This document shows positions 27,937 to 38,104 of a DNA stretch of 45,698 nucleotides, in pieces. Source of the stretch: an uncultured Paraglaciecola sp. (GTDB taxonomy: Bacteria; Pseudomonadota; Gammaproteobacteria; Enterobacterales; Alteromonadaceae); NCBI RefSeq assembly GCF_913058035.1, contig NZ_CAJXPA010000013.1:1-45698 (forward strand). The letters run 5' to 3'. The translations under genes and the position numbers were made by a program. Each line of letters starts with the position of its first letter. Within the stretch, counting starts at the first letter, position 1. The notes below the pieces were generated by a model. The model saw only the letters and a program-made list of their open reading frames with translations, was not told where the DNA came from and made no database searches.

Positions 27937-28275
27937 GTATTTACTCCGATTGTAATTATATAATTTTAGTTATTAAATTTTGTTTATAACAATTTGTTTT
28001 TATTCTAATAGACTCTGCAACGCAAAACTAATGCCTAAATGCAACTAACAATATAGCCCTCCTAAAAAAGTGTTTATCTCTCTGTTTTCGTTGGATATTT
28101 CATAATATAAATCGTCTTAAACAACACCCCCTTAAAGAAATTTAGTTTACAATATGCACCATAAAAGTACAATTTGTCATTATTGGTGCAAGGTTATTAT
28201 GAACTAGTGCAAACAGGACGCTTTTGTCTTTTGGGATTTTTCTGTAAAGTATCGATTTTGCTAGCAAGGTAATAT
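27937..28275. other. Divergent promoter region, TorF-like and rpe
   Basis: 339 bases without a gene. It must carry promoters in both directions; AT-rich blocks are present but no operator could be identified with confidence. The rpe ribosome site (AAGGT) is at its right edge. Confidence 0.5.
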
Positions 28276-28947
28276 ATGAAACCATACTTAATCGCTCCTT
28301 CAATATTATCCGCCAACTTTACCAAATTAGGTGAGGAAGTGGACAACATATTGGCTGCTGGCGCAGATGTCGTACATTTTGATGTAATGGATAATCACTA
28401 TGTCCCAAATTTGACAATCGGCCCGCTAATTTGTAACGCATTACGAAAACATGGAGTAACGGCTGATATTGATGTACATCTTATGGTGCAACCTGTGGAC
28501 GATATGATAAAGCAATTCGCTGACGCTGGCGCAAGCTATATTAGCTTTCACCCCGAAGCAACACTTCATGTAGATAGAAGTTTACAGCTCATCATTGATT
28601 CTGGTTGCAAGCCTGGTCTGGTGTTTAATCCTGCTACTCCTTTACAACATCTCGACCACGTAATGCATAAATTGCATCATATTTTACTAATGTCTGTTAA
28701 CCCAGGTTTTGGTGGTCAATCTTTTATTCCACAAAGTTTAGATAAATTAAAAATCATTCGTGCATTAATTGACCAATCTGGTTTAGATATTCGATTAGAA
28801 ATTGACGGCGGCGTAAAAGTCGATAACATTCGCGCCATCGCTGAAGCAGGTGCTGACATGTTTGTTGCTGGCTCCGCTATATTCGGCCAAGCAAACTATC
28901 ACAATGTGATCCAGCAGATGCGTTCTGAGCTTGCCTTAGCCAATTAA
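28276..28947 (+). CDS. rpe: Ribulose-phosphate 3-epimerase
   Basis: A 223-residue TIM-barrel enzyme interconverting ribulose 5-phosphate and xylulose 5-phosphate. Motifs: [16 protein letters not shown] at the start, [12 protein letters not shown] (metal ligands and catalytic Asp ~38), [18 protein letters not shown] (~140), and LEIDGGVK with the second catalytic Asp (~178). Length is standard. It is followed 36 bases later by trpS; the gph phosphatase gene that sits between them in enterics is absent. Confidence 0.97.
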   Translation: MKPYLIAPSILSANFTKLGEEVDNILAAGADVVHFDVMDNHYVPNLTIGPLICNALRKHGVTADIDVHLMVQPVDDMIKQFADAGASYISFHPEATLHVDRSLQLIIDSGCKPGLVFNPATPLQHLDHVMHKLHHILLMSVNPGFGGQSFIPQSLDKLKIIRALIDQSGLDIRLEIDGGVKVDNIRAIAEAGADMFVAGSAIFGQANYHNVIQQMRSELALAN

Positions 28948-28983
28948 TTCTTTTTTAACATTATATAAGTAGAACAAATCAAC

Positions 28984-29988
28984 ATGACAAAACCAATTGT
29001 ACTTAGCGGTTGCCAACCTTCGGGTCAACTCACCATTGGCAATTATATGGGCGCACTTCGTCAGTGGGTCAATATGCAAGATGATCATGACTGTTTATAC
29101 ATGTTGGTTGATTTACATGCGATCACTGTAAGACAAAATCCAAAGATTTTGCATCAAGCTTGTTTGGATGGATTGGCATTATACATTGCTTGTGGGATTG
29201 ACCCAGCTAAAAGCACAGTTTTTATGCAGTCTCATGTACCTGAACACGCTCAATTAGCTTGGTTAATGAACTGTTACACCCAAATGGGTGAACTTAATCG
29301 CATGACCCAGTTTAAAGATAAGTCAGCAAAAAATGTATCTAACATTAATGCAGGTTTATATTCTTATCCAGTATTAATGGCCGCTGATATTTTATTATAT
29401 CAAGCTAACCAAGTACCTGTAGGTGAAGACCAAAAGCAGCATTTAGAACTAGCTCGAGATATTGCAACACGTTTCAACAACGTATATGGCGAGATATTTA
29501 GCATACCCGATCCTTATATTCCTGAATTTGGTGCCCGGGTAATGAGTTTGCAAGATCCAACAAAAAAGATGTCTAAGTCAGACGACAACGTCAACAATTT
29601 TATAGGCCTATTGGAAGATCCCAAAAAAATATCTAAGAAAATTAAGCGCGCAGTGACAGATTCAGACGACCAAGCTCGTATTTACTTTGATACAGCAGAG
29701 AAGCCAGGCGTATCCAATTTATTGAGCTTACTGTCATGTGCAACGGGAACCGCGATCGAAAAACTCGTTCCTAGTTATGATGATAAAATGTACGGTCATT
29801 TAAAATCAGATGTAGCCGATGCAATAGTGGCATTAATTGAGCCCATTCAGGTTAAGTATCATGCCCTCAGAGATGACCAAACCGAGCTGAACAGAATAAT
29901 GCATGAAGGCTCAGAAAAAGCCAGTCAACGCGCTTCAGTAACACTTGCAAAAGCATATGAAGCGGTAGGCTTTGTTAAACGCCCTTAA
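28984..29988 (+). CDS. trpS: Tryptophanyl-tRNA synthetase
   Basis: A 334-residue class I synthetase that charges tRNA-Trp. The HIGH-type motif is TIGN in [16 protein letters not shown] (~18) and the KMSKS signature is intact near residue 195 ([16 protein letters not shown]). [19 protein letters not shown] is the conserved tryptophan/adenylate helix. Length is normal. It lies in the same orientation as rpe and the pabA/trpG gene, with small gaps, probably one transcript. Confidence 0.97.
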   Translation: MTKPIVLSGCQPSGQLTIGNYMGALRQWVNMQDDHDCLYMLVDLHAITVRQNPKILHQACLDGLALYIACGIDPAKSTVFMQSHVPEHAQLAWLMNCYTQMGELNRMTQFKDKSAKNVSNINAGLYSYPVLMAADILLYQANQVPVGEDQKQHLELARDIATRFNNVYGEIFSIPDPYIPEFGARVMSLQDPTKKMSKSDDNVNNFIGLLEDPKKISKKIKRAVTDSDDQARIYFDTAEKPGVSNLLSLLSCATGTAIEKLVPSYDDKMYGHLKSDVADAIVALIEPIQVKYHALRDDQTELNRIMHEGSEKASQRASVTLAKAYEAVGFVKRP

Positions 29989-30012
29989 ATTTTTCATTGG
30001 TTAAGCGCAACG

Positions 30013-30624
30013 ATGCTTTTATTAATAGATAACTATGATTCATTTACCCACAACTTGGCTCATTATTTTGAAGAGCTTGGTCAGGAAGTTGTTGTGGTGC
30101 GCAATGATGAAATTGATTGTGTGCGAATACGTACTTTTTGCCCCGATTATTTGGTTTTTTCACCTGGCCCCTGCACACCTGATAGTTCGGGGGTAACACT
30201 TGAAGCAATTAAAGTATTCGCTGGCCTAATACCGATATTAGGTGTTTGTCTAGGTCACCAAGCTATAGGTCAAGTATTTGGAGCAAAGATTGTTAAGGCC
30301 CAACAAATAAGACATGGGAAAACCTCACAAATTTTCCATTCTCACTCCGCTTTGTTTAAAAATGTTCCTATACCGTTCGCTGCCACTCGTTATCATTCAT
30401 TAGTGATAGATAATATGAGTATCCCCGATGACTTTAAAATAACAGCTTGGTGTAGCAACGGTGTTAATGTCAAAAATAACGATTTATGCCAAAATAGGTC
30501 AAATAAAACTGAGGTAATGGCTATTGAACATAAAACATTACCCATTTACGGCGTTCAGTTTCACCCAGAATCCTTATTAACTGAGTTTGGTCATCTCATA
30601 CTTAATAATTTTCTAAACAGCTAG
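30013..30624 (+). CDS. pabA: PabA/TrpG-type glutamine amidotransferase
   Basis: A 203-residue class I glutaminase subunit that feeds ammonia to aminodeoxychorismate or anthranilate synthase. Opening MLLLIDNYDSFTHNL, FSPGPCTP, the nucleophile Cys79 in GVCLGHQAIGQ, and the His/Glu pair in QFHPES are all present. A stretch around 145-167 (CSNGVNVKNNDLCQNRSNKT) is longer than in most homologues. No pabB or trpE partner lies nearby. The name pabA is favoured by the adjacent argD/astC-type gene, a neighbourhood also seen in enterics; use in both pathways is possible. Confidence 0.88.
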   Translation: MLLLIDNYDSFTHNLAHYFEELGQEVVVVRNDEIDCVRIRTFCPDYLVFSPGPCTPDSSGVTLEAIKVFAGLIPILGVCLGHQAIGQVFGAKIVKAQQIRHGKTSQIFHSHSALFKNVPIPFAATRYHSLVIDNMSIPDDFKITAWCSNGVNVKNNDLCQNRSNKTEVMAIEHKTLPIYGVQFHPESLLTEFGHLILNNFLNS

Positions 30625-30727
30625 AAACACCCTGTCGTGTTGAAAAAATATAGTTATATTAAATTAATTGTTATCTTACTTAGATAACTACTTTCAAAAA
30701 AGCAATTACATAAGAATATAATAATTA

Positions 30728-31891
30728 ATGAATACGCACAAAGACGTAGAAGGCCTAATTAAACAGCGCTATGAAGCACTATTTTTAGATATAAAAACAG
30801 CACAAGAAAGCGCGTTTAATGAAGGCAAGCCTGTACTGAGCGTTATCGAAATTGAACAAAGCAAAACAGCAAGATCATTACTGCACGTTGAAAAACAAGC
30901 AATCCGAGAAAAAGACTTAAATAGTAAATCTGACCTGAGTTTTCTTAACACCATAACCAAACAGGTTGATACTGAAGTCGAAAAACGACTTGAGGAGAGT
31001 CTTAAAGATACAGATTACTTGTACAAAAAAATCATGGGAATAGACTCATCCCTTCCTAATTTACTTGATTTAGTAGGCCTAAAAGTAGCCACTATTTCTA
31101 AAATTGAACCAGTTGCCAGTGAGTTACCTTGGCTTTTCAGTGATTTAATGAAGTTTGTTAATCAATCTAAGTATCAACGTGTTGACAACAAAGGCAAGGT
31201 TGTATTGGTTGAGACGATGCGAGTCGGTCTTAATTTTTTTGGCATAGAAAATTTAATTATTGTGCTTACATCCCTAGCTTTCAAACGTTCGTTGCCTCAA
31301 ATCACCGAACCTTACCCAATGATAAAGTTAAGGATTTGGGAAGACGCTTTAGCAGTCGCTATTTCCTGCAAACAAATAGCGTCTTTGGTAGGCGTCAATC
31401 AAAATCACGCATTTTGTCTGGGCATGATACAAGCGATGGGCAAAGTGGTGGTGTCAAAATTGTACTTTAGGCTTTTCGAGACCGTGTTGCGAGAAGCTTT
31501 GGTGGAAACTCAAGATTCACAAAAGCATGAAGAACATGCTGCTCTAACCAGAATTACACCATCAGGTCCATTTCTCAACCACTTGATTGATAAATACGCA
31601 TTAGGTGTCAGTGCTAGATTGATTGATAAGATGGCTATGAAGAGGGTTTTTATTGCCAATGCAATGTTTGAAGTGGCCAATAATAAGCCCGCCGCAGACA
31701 TATCCCCGCTGGCCTTAGTATTAAAGCAAGGCAAAGCTTATGCCCAATACCGCATACTAAAAAGGTACAAGTTAATCGATGTAGAGCAGTCTAAGGCATT
31801 TATACGTACATTAGGTATGCCTGCAGGAGCTTTAGAGTTACTTAAAGCAACAGATATACGCTCACTTGACCTAAGAATGATTAACGATTAA
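30728..31891 (+). CDS. HDOD-domain protein
   Basis: 387 residues, cytosolic. After a charged helical N-terminus (~1-95), residues ~105-320 match the HDOD fold, a degenerate HD-hydrolase domain: SSLPNLLDLVGLKVATISKI, then VVLVETMRVGLNFFGIENL, then HAFCLGMIQAMGKVVVSKL where full HD proteins have metal ligands. HDOD proteins lack the catalytic His-Asp pair and act in signalling, often linked to motility, cyclic di-GMP or competence. No partner domain (CheY, EAL, GGDEF) is fused. It lies between the pabA gene and the ast cluster with a ~100-base leader. Confidence 0.8.
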   Translation: MNTHKDVEGLIKQRYEALFLDIKTAQESAFNEGKPVLSVIEIEQSKTARSLLHVEKQAIREKDLNSKSDLSFLNTITKQVDTEVEKRLEESLKDTDYLYKKIMGIDSSLPNLLDLVGLKVATISKIEPVASELPWLFSDLMKFVNQSKYQRVDNKGKVVLVETMRVGLNFFGIENLIIVLTSLAFKRSLPQITEPYPMIKLRIWEDALAVAISCKQIASLVGVNQNHAFCLGMIQAMGKVVVSKLYFRLFETVLREALVETQDSQKHEEHAALTRITPSGPFLNHLIDKYALGVSARLIDKMAMKRVFIANAMFEVANNKPAADISPLALVLKQGKAYAQYRILKRYKLIDVEQSKAFIRTLGMPAGALELLKATDIRSLDLRMIND

Positions 31892-32148
31892 TTTTTTTAA
31901 GCATATTCATGCAACACCTCAAAAACAGTAGAAAATAGAAAAAGTTCTGAATACAAGCTCATAGTATTGGCTTACATGACACTAACGCTAAAAACTAGTT
32001 CGTTACCAGCTAGATAGTTATTCACTATTCATGCAAAACTAAGTGAACCCCTTTAAAAACGTAGCTTTGCCTGCAACATGTATGAAGACAAGTGTTAAAC
32101 CTTCTGACATAATAGTCCTCTTTTTAAACCAGAATATGACACTAGTAA

Positions 32149-33363
<1,215 letters not shown>

Positions 33364-33369
33364 TCAAAT

Positions 33370-34398
33370 ATGAAAATCATTCGACCAATCCAGCGTGACG
33401 ATTATTTGTCGCTGTATGAAATTGCCCAGGAGTCTGGGGTCGGTTTCACTTCGTTACCAGTAAACGAAGTTTTACTTAAAAGTAAAATTGAGAAGTCAAT
33501 ACAAGCCTTCGCAAAAGATGTAGCTGAACCTGCAGATGAGAGCTATCTGTTTGTAATGCAAGACCAAGAAACACAAGACGTTGTCGGTACTAGTGGTATT
33601 GTAGCTGGCGTTGGTCTAGATGACGCATTTTATCATTATCATTTAAGTAAAGTGGTGCATGCATCTCGTGAATTAAAAATTTACAACAATGTCGATATAC
33701 TCACCTTGTGCAACGATTACACGGGTGTATCTGAGATATGCACATTATTTTTGCGACAAGGTGCCAGAGAAGGATCAAACGGAAGGTTATTATCCAAATT
33801 TCGTTTTCTGTTTATGATGGAACATAGGCAGCGTTTTGCTGAAACTATTATCGCTGAAATGCGCGGCATCAACGACGAAAAAGGTCAATCACCTTTTTGG
33901 CAATGGTTAGAAGAACATTTCTTTTCTATGGATTTCCCTACGGCTGACTATCTCACCGGAATTGGTCAAAAGCAGTTCATTGCTGAGCTTATGCCAAAAT
34001 ATCCAATTTATGTAAGCTTGTTAAGCAAACAAGCCCAGGCAGTGATTGGTCAGGTACACGATAAAACCAGACCAGCATTGCAACTCCTCGAAAAAGAAGG
34101 CTTTAGTTGCAGAGGTTACGTGGATATTTTCGATGCGGGTCCTACCGTTGAGGCAAATTTAAAACATATTCGTAGTGCGCAAGCTAGTGTAAAAAAGCAG
34201 ATTAAAGTGACTTCTAAGATAGATGACGATCAGCCAACTTTTTTTGTCATCAATACTAAAGTACACGACTTTCGTGGAGTGTGCACAACACTCGTCATCG
34301 ATACTGAGCACGCGACTATCGGCCAACAAGCCGCCGATGCACTCGGAGTGAGCGATGGCGACAACATTCGCTTTGCTCCAACTCATTTCAGGACATAA
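33370..34398 (+). CDS. astA: Arginine N-succinyltransferase
   Basis: A 342-residue GNAT-like enzyme that transfers succinyl from succinyl-CoA to arginine, the first AST step. The start [20 protein letters not shown], the segment [18 protein letters not shown] (here AREGSN), [11 protein letters not shown], and [13 protein letters not shown] are all typical. Length is standard for AstA. It lies six bases after astC and three before astD, so is clearly co-transcribed. Confidence 0.96.
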   Translation: MKIIRPIQRDDYLSLYEIAQESGVGFTSLPVNEVLLKSKIEKSIQAFAKDVAEPADESYLFVMQDQETQDVVGTSGIVAGVGLDDAFYHYHLSKVVHASRELKIYNNVDILTLCNDYTGVSEICTLFLRQGAREGSNGRLLSKFRFLFMMEHRQRFAETIIAEMRGINDEKGQSPFWQWLEEHFFSMDFPTADYLTGIGQKQFIAELMPKYPIYVSLLSKQAQAVIGQVHDKTRPALQLLEKEGFSCRGYVDIFDAGPTVEANLKHIRSAQASVKKQIKVTSKIDDDQPTFFVINTKVHDFRGVCTTLVIDTEHATIGQQAADALGVSDGDNIRFAPTHFRT

Positions 34399-34400
34399 CT

Positions 34401-35873
34401 ATGAATAAACAAACACATTTTATTGCAGGCGACTGGCTTGCGGGTCTTGGACACGACATACAATCAATAGATCCTGCAAAAAAAAGTATTATTTGGCAGG
34501 CTAAATCAGCCTCTCAAGAACAAGTTAGTTCAGCTGTCAACGCCGCCCGTTTGGCTTTTGTTGCTTGGAGTAATCTAACGTTTAACGAAAGATTGGCTTA
34601 TGTGAAAAAATTTGCAGCGTTACTTGAGCAAAATAAACAAGCACTTGCTTTAACTATCGCACAAGAAACTGGTAAACCTTTGTGGGAAACGACAACTGAA
34701 GTGGGCGCTATGATAGGTAAAATCACCTTATCTGAGAAAGCTTACCATGAAAGAACGGGGACAGTTGAGAACCCCATGCCATTAGGCAAAGCATTTATTC
34801 GACACAAACCCCATGGTGTAGTGGCAGTATTTGGACCATACAACTTTCCTGGACACTTACCAAACGGACATATCGTTCCTGCGCTACTAGCCGGAAATAC
34901 TATTGTATTTAAGCCAAGTGATCTTACGCCGGTCGTAGCAGAAAAAACTTTAGAGTTATGGCAGCAAGCAGGCTTACCTGCTGGTGTATTAAACATGGTT
35001 CAAGGTGAAGTTGAAACAGGTAAAGCACTTGCTTCTCATAGTGGATTAGATGGCTTATTTTTTACCGGCAGCTCGCGTACTGGAAGATTGTTGCACGAAC
35101 AGTTTGCTGGTCACCCCGGCAAAATCTTAGCTTTAGAAATGGGGGGGAATAATCCACTAATAGTCAAAGATGCAGCAGATACCAAAGCAGTGGTGCACGA
35201 TATTATTCAGTCTGCATTTGTCACTTCTGGTCAACGCTGCACTTGCGCCCGCCGTTTGTTTATTCAACAAGGTGAGGCTGGTGATATTATTATTAACAAA
35301 TTGATTGAAGCAACTAATAATATTCAAGTTGGTATGTACGATGCTGAGGCACAACCTTTTATGGGCGCAATGGTTTCTCAACATGCAGCGTCTTTGATGG
35401 TCAAAGCACAACAACAGCTAGTCACACTGGGTGCGAAGCCATTAGTCGAGCTTAAACACCTAGATACTGAGTCTGGATTTGTTAGTCCTGGTATTATTGA
35501 CGTAACTGACATCCTAAATGATATGCCAGATGAAGAACATTTTGGTCCTTTACTTAAAGTCATTCGTTATATTGATTTTGATCAAGCCATAGATGAAGCC
35601 AACAATACAAGTTTCGGTTTATCTGCTGGTCTATTAGCTGATAACCCAGCAGATTACCAACACTTTTATCAGCGTATTCGTGCTGGTATAGTCAACTGGA
35701 ATAGGCCAATTACTGGCGCCAGTGGTGCAGCACCTTTTGGTGGAATTGGTGATAGTGGTAATCACAGAGCAAGTGCTTACTATGCAGCTGACTACTGTGC
35801 TTACCCTGTTGCTTCTGTAGAACTAGAAAAAATGACATTACCTGATACATTGAGCCCAGGATTAAGTATTTAA
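34401..35873 (+). CDS. astD: Succinylglutamate semialdehyde dehydrogenase
   Basis: A 490-residue NAD-dependent aldehyde dehydrogenase oxidising N-succinylglutamate 5-semialdehyde. Visible elements: [20 protein letters not shown] near 143 (AstD-type 'PGHLPNGH'), [11 protein letters not shown] (NAD loop), catalytic Glu in [11 protein letters not shown] (~250), and nucleophile Cys in [11 protein letters not shown] (~283). AGGA lies 9 bases before the ATG. AstB and AstE, needed to complete the pathway, are not in this window and presumably lie elsewhere. Confidence 0.96.
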   Translation: MNKQTHFIAGDWLAGLGHDIQSIDPAKKSIIWQAKSASQEQVSSAVNAARLAFVAWSNLTFNERLAYVKKFAALLEQNKQALALTIAQETGKPLWETTTEVGAMIGKITLSEKAYHERTGTVENPMPLGKAFIRHKPHGVVAVFGPYNFPGHLPNGHIVPALLAGNTIVFKPSDLTPVVAEKTLELWQQAGLPAGVLNMVQGEVETGKALASHSGLDGLFFTGSSRTGRLLHEQFAGHPGKILALEMGGNNPLIVKDAADTKAVVHDIIQSAFVTSGQRCTCARRLFIQQGEAGDIIINKLIEATNNIQVGMYDAEAQPFMGAMVSQHAASLMVKAQQQLVTLGAKPLVELKHLDTESGFVSPGIIDVTDILNDMPDEEHFGPLLKVIRYIDFDQAIDEANNTSFGLSAGLLADNPADYQHFYQRIRAGIVNWNRPITGASGAAPFGGIGDSGNHRASAYYAADYCAYPVASVELEKMTLPDTLSPGLSI

Positions 35874-35897
35874 TGATAAAACGAGGGTATAAGTGCT

Positions 35898-36716
35898 ATG
35901 CATAACAAAATAGATAGCTTGTTTAGCCATTTATGGCAAGACTATTTGGCCATTACGCCTTCTGCAAAAAAAGTACACGATTTGTTAGAAGAGTTTGAGT
36001 CTGGGCATTCAGATAAAAGTACCAAGTTGGTCAATGACCATATTGCATTGCGCACCTTTAATATAGAAAAAATTAACTTAGATAAACTTGCGTCACACTT
36101 TCTAGCGTTAGGCTACACAGAACAAGGTCAATATGACTTTACTGAAAAAAAGCTGCGCGCCAAACACTTTGAGCATGCCAGCGATATGCACCCCAAAGTG
36201 TTCATTAGTGAACTACTTATTGAAGAAATGCCTGTTGATGTACAAAAAATTATCTTAAAAATGGTTGATAACATCGCTGATGACCAGTCTTTAAAAGACA
36301 ATTTTTTGTATTCAGGAACACATTGGCAAATCAATACCCAGGAATATGACACGTTAGTCGCACATTCTGAATATGCTGCTTGGATGTCAGTTTGGGGGTT
36401 TAGAGCCAATCACTTCACAGTTAGTTTAAATCACATGCAGCACTTTAACTCACTGGAACAAATGAATACCTTACTCAAAGAGTCAGGATTTGTTTTAAAT
36501 TCTTCAGGCGGTGAAATTAAGGGTGGTCCAGAGGTACTATTGGCTCAGTCATCGACTATGGCAGACAAAATAGAAGTTAAATTCACCAATGGAAAGAAAA
36601 CAATACCTAGCTGTTTTTATGAATTTGCACAACGATACCCAATGGGGTCTGGAAATCTATACCAAGGTTTTGTAGCTGCTTCTGCAAATAAAATATTTGA
36701 AAGCACTCATAATTAA
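35898..36716 (+). CDS. DUF1338 family metal-dependent oxygenase
   Basis: 272 residues of the DUF1338 family, whose characterised members (YdcJ/HglS) are iron-dependent enzymes converting 2-oxoadipate to 2-hydroxyglutarate in lysine breakdown. Candidate metal ligands are His in NDHIALRTF (~46), His in FRANHFTVS (~172) and Glu in CFYEFAQRYP (~240), matching the family's vicinal-oxygen-chelate-like set. It is shorter than enteric YdcJ. It lies 24 bases after astD with its own ribosome site (GAGGG) and before a strong terminator, so likely the last gene of the ast operon. Its exact substrate here is inferred. Confidence 0.85.
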   Translation: MHNKIDSLFSHLWQDYLAITPSAKKVHDLLEEFESGHSDKSTKLVNDHIALRTFNIEKINLDKLASHFLALGYTEQGQYDFTEKKLRAKHFEHASDMHPKVFISELLIEEMPVDVQKIILKMVDNIADDQSLKDNFLYSGTHWQINTQEYDTLVAHSEYAAWMSVWGFRANHFTVSLNHMQHFNSLEQMNTLLKESGFVLNSSGGEIKGGPEVLLAQSSTMADKIEVKFTNGKKTIPSCFYEFAQRYPMGSGNLYQGFVAASANKIFESTHN

Positions 36717-36732
36717 ATTTTAATACTCACAA

Positions 36733-36763
36733 AAAAAAGCCAGCTGTTGAAGCTGGCTTTTTT
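36733..36763 (+). terminator. Bidirectional terminator, ast operon and erpA
   Basis: A perfect 13-bp stem AAAAAAGCCAGCT (36733-36745) with AGCTGGCTTTTTT (36751-36763), loop GTTGA. It sits between the convergent DUF1338 and erpA genes; A and T runs on both sides suit termination in both directions. Confidence 0.92.
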
Positions 36764-36785
36764 GTTAATGATATAAAAGTCGAAA

Positions 36786-37130
36786 CTAGACAGTAAATGA
36801 AGCACCACAACCGCATGTGGTGGTTGCATTAGGATTAGTCACTAAAAAGCGAGAACCCTCCAATCCTTCTGTATAATCCACTACGCCACCGACTAAATAT
36901 TGCAGGCTCATAGGATCGACTACCAACGTCACTTCGTTTTTGTCTATAGTAGCGTCGCCTTCATTAACCTTTTCATCAAAGGTAAATCCATATTGGAAAC
37001 CAGAACAGCCACCACCGGTTACATAAACCCGTAGTTTTAAATTTGGATTTTCTTCTTCATCCACCAAAGTCTTAACTTTTCTAGCTGCGGCATCAGAAAA
37101 TTCAATAGGTAATGCAATTTGCACTGTCAT
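36786..37130 (-). CDS. erpA: Iron-sulfur cluster insertion protein ErpA
   Basis: A 114-residue A-type carrier that delivers iron-sulfur clusters to apoproteins. The three conserved cysteines are present: [11 protein letters not shown] (~41) and the C-terminal [11 protein letters not shown] (~106, 108). The N-terminus ([20 protein letters not shown]) and length match ErpA rather than IscA. The ribosome site is GAGGCAAG. It is monocistronic, sharing its terminator with the ast operon. Confidence 0.95.
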   Translation of the reverse strand: MTVQIALPIEFSDAAARKVKTLVDEEENPNLKLRVYVTGGGCSGFQYGFTFDEKVNEGDATIDKNEVTLVVDPMSLQYLVGGVVDYTEGLEGSRFLVTNPNATTTCGCGASFTV

Positions 37131-37241
37131 AACTTGCCTCGTAAAAATGTAATAACTTTAACGAAACCGATTATCTAGTACCTGACTAATATGGTCAAGT
37201 ATTCACTAAGACTAATTAATGCTGACTCAGTCATACTTGCC

Positions 37242-37946
37242 TTAGTTATGGTTAATCACCCAATCAAATACAGTGGTTAACTCACCTTTTTTACGTTTAA
37301 ACTGAAAAATAGTGGCATGCACAGATACTTTTTCTGGCTGAAAATCTTCTGGCAATCTGATTTCACCCTCAATCACTTGAAAATATTTAAAACCAAAGGT
37401 TAGACTTTTTTGTTCTTGATCAGATAACAAATCATTGATCGAGTATTGCTTAGCTTTACCTTTTTCACTACCTATTAAGTTAACCTTTAAATTCCCTCTA
37501 AGAGTATTCTTGGTCTTATTTTGTTGCATCAAAACAAGTTCAAATCGAAAAGAATGCTCACTCAATGCAGGTTTTAGATTAAAACCCTCAATCAGAAAGC
37601 CTTGTTCATCCAATTCTGGTGCCATCACTTGTTGATAAAAGGCGAGCTGGGTACGTAAGCCCTTTTCAACATCAATACTTTTGCCAGTTTCAACAAAATG
37701 TTGCTGTTGAGTCAGTTTTGCAATCTCAAGTTCAACCCCTAAGATATTTAAATTTTTAGTCAATTGCTCATTTTCTAACTTAAGATTTTGAATACTTTCT
37801 TCATGGGTTGATATTGTCATTTTTTGTTGGGTGAAATGTGAATTACCCAAAAAAAAGCCTAGATACAAAATGGCAGTAATCATCGCAATTAGAATGATAT
37901 AAGACTGAAATGCACCAAATTTATTTTTTAGATCAGAAATAATCAA
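37242..37946 (-). CDS. DUF6776-like coiled-coil membrane protein
   Basis: 234 residues. One N-terminal membrane helix (SYIILIAMITAILYLGFFLG, ~15-34) is followed by a coiled coil (~40-80: STHEESIQNLKLENEQLTKN) and a C-terminal beta-rich domain with SFRFELVLMQQNKTKNTLRG, which fits the DUF6776 family of gammaproteobacteria, of unknown role. The start is TTG at 37946 with AAGGG 6 bases upstream. It is followed by erpA on the same strand and diverges from the ClC gene. The periplasmic orientation and function are inferred only from topology. Confidence 0.75.
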   Translation of the reverse strand: MIISDLKNKFGAFQSYIILIAMITAILYLGFFLGNSHFTQQKMTISTHEESIQNLKLENEQLTKNLNILGVELEIAKLTQQQHFVETGKSIDVEKGLRTQLAFYQQVMAPELDEQGFLIEGFNLKPALSEHSFRFELVLMQQNKTKNTLRGNLKVNLIGSEKGKAKQYSINDLLSDQEQKSLTFGFKYFQVIEGEIRLPEDFQPEKVSVHATIFQFKRKKGELTTVFDWVINHN

Positions 37947-38104
37947 TTTATGCCCTTTAAAAGCTACAAAATGTTCTCAATAAAGTTATATATTATCATT
38001 TAGTTATTTAAAATAATTGTATGATTTATCAAATATTCAGCCTTTTGAATACTCTAAAAAGATTAACTCTATAAGATACAATAGCTTGTGATAAACTGAA
38101 GCAA

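Noticed and set aside
32019..32040. Possible ArgR box (repeated ATTCA) upstream of astC
   Set aside because: The left half-site TGAAT at the right spacing is missing.
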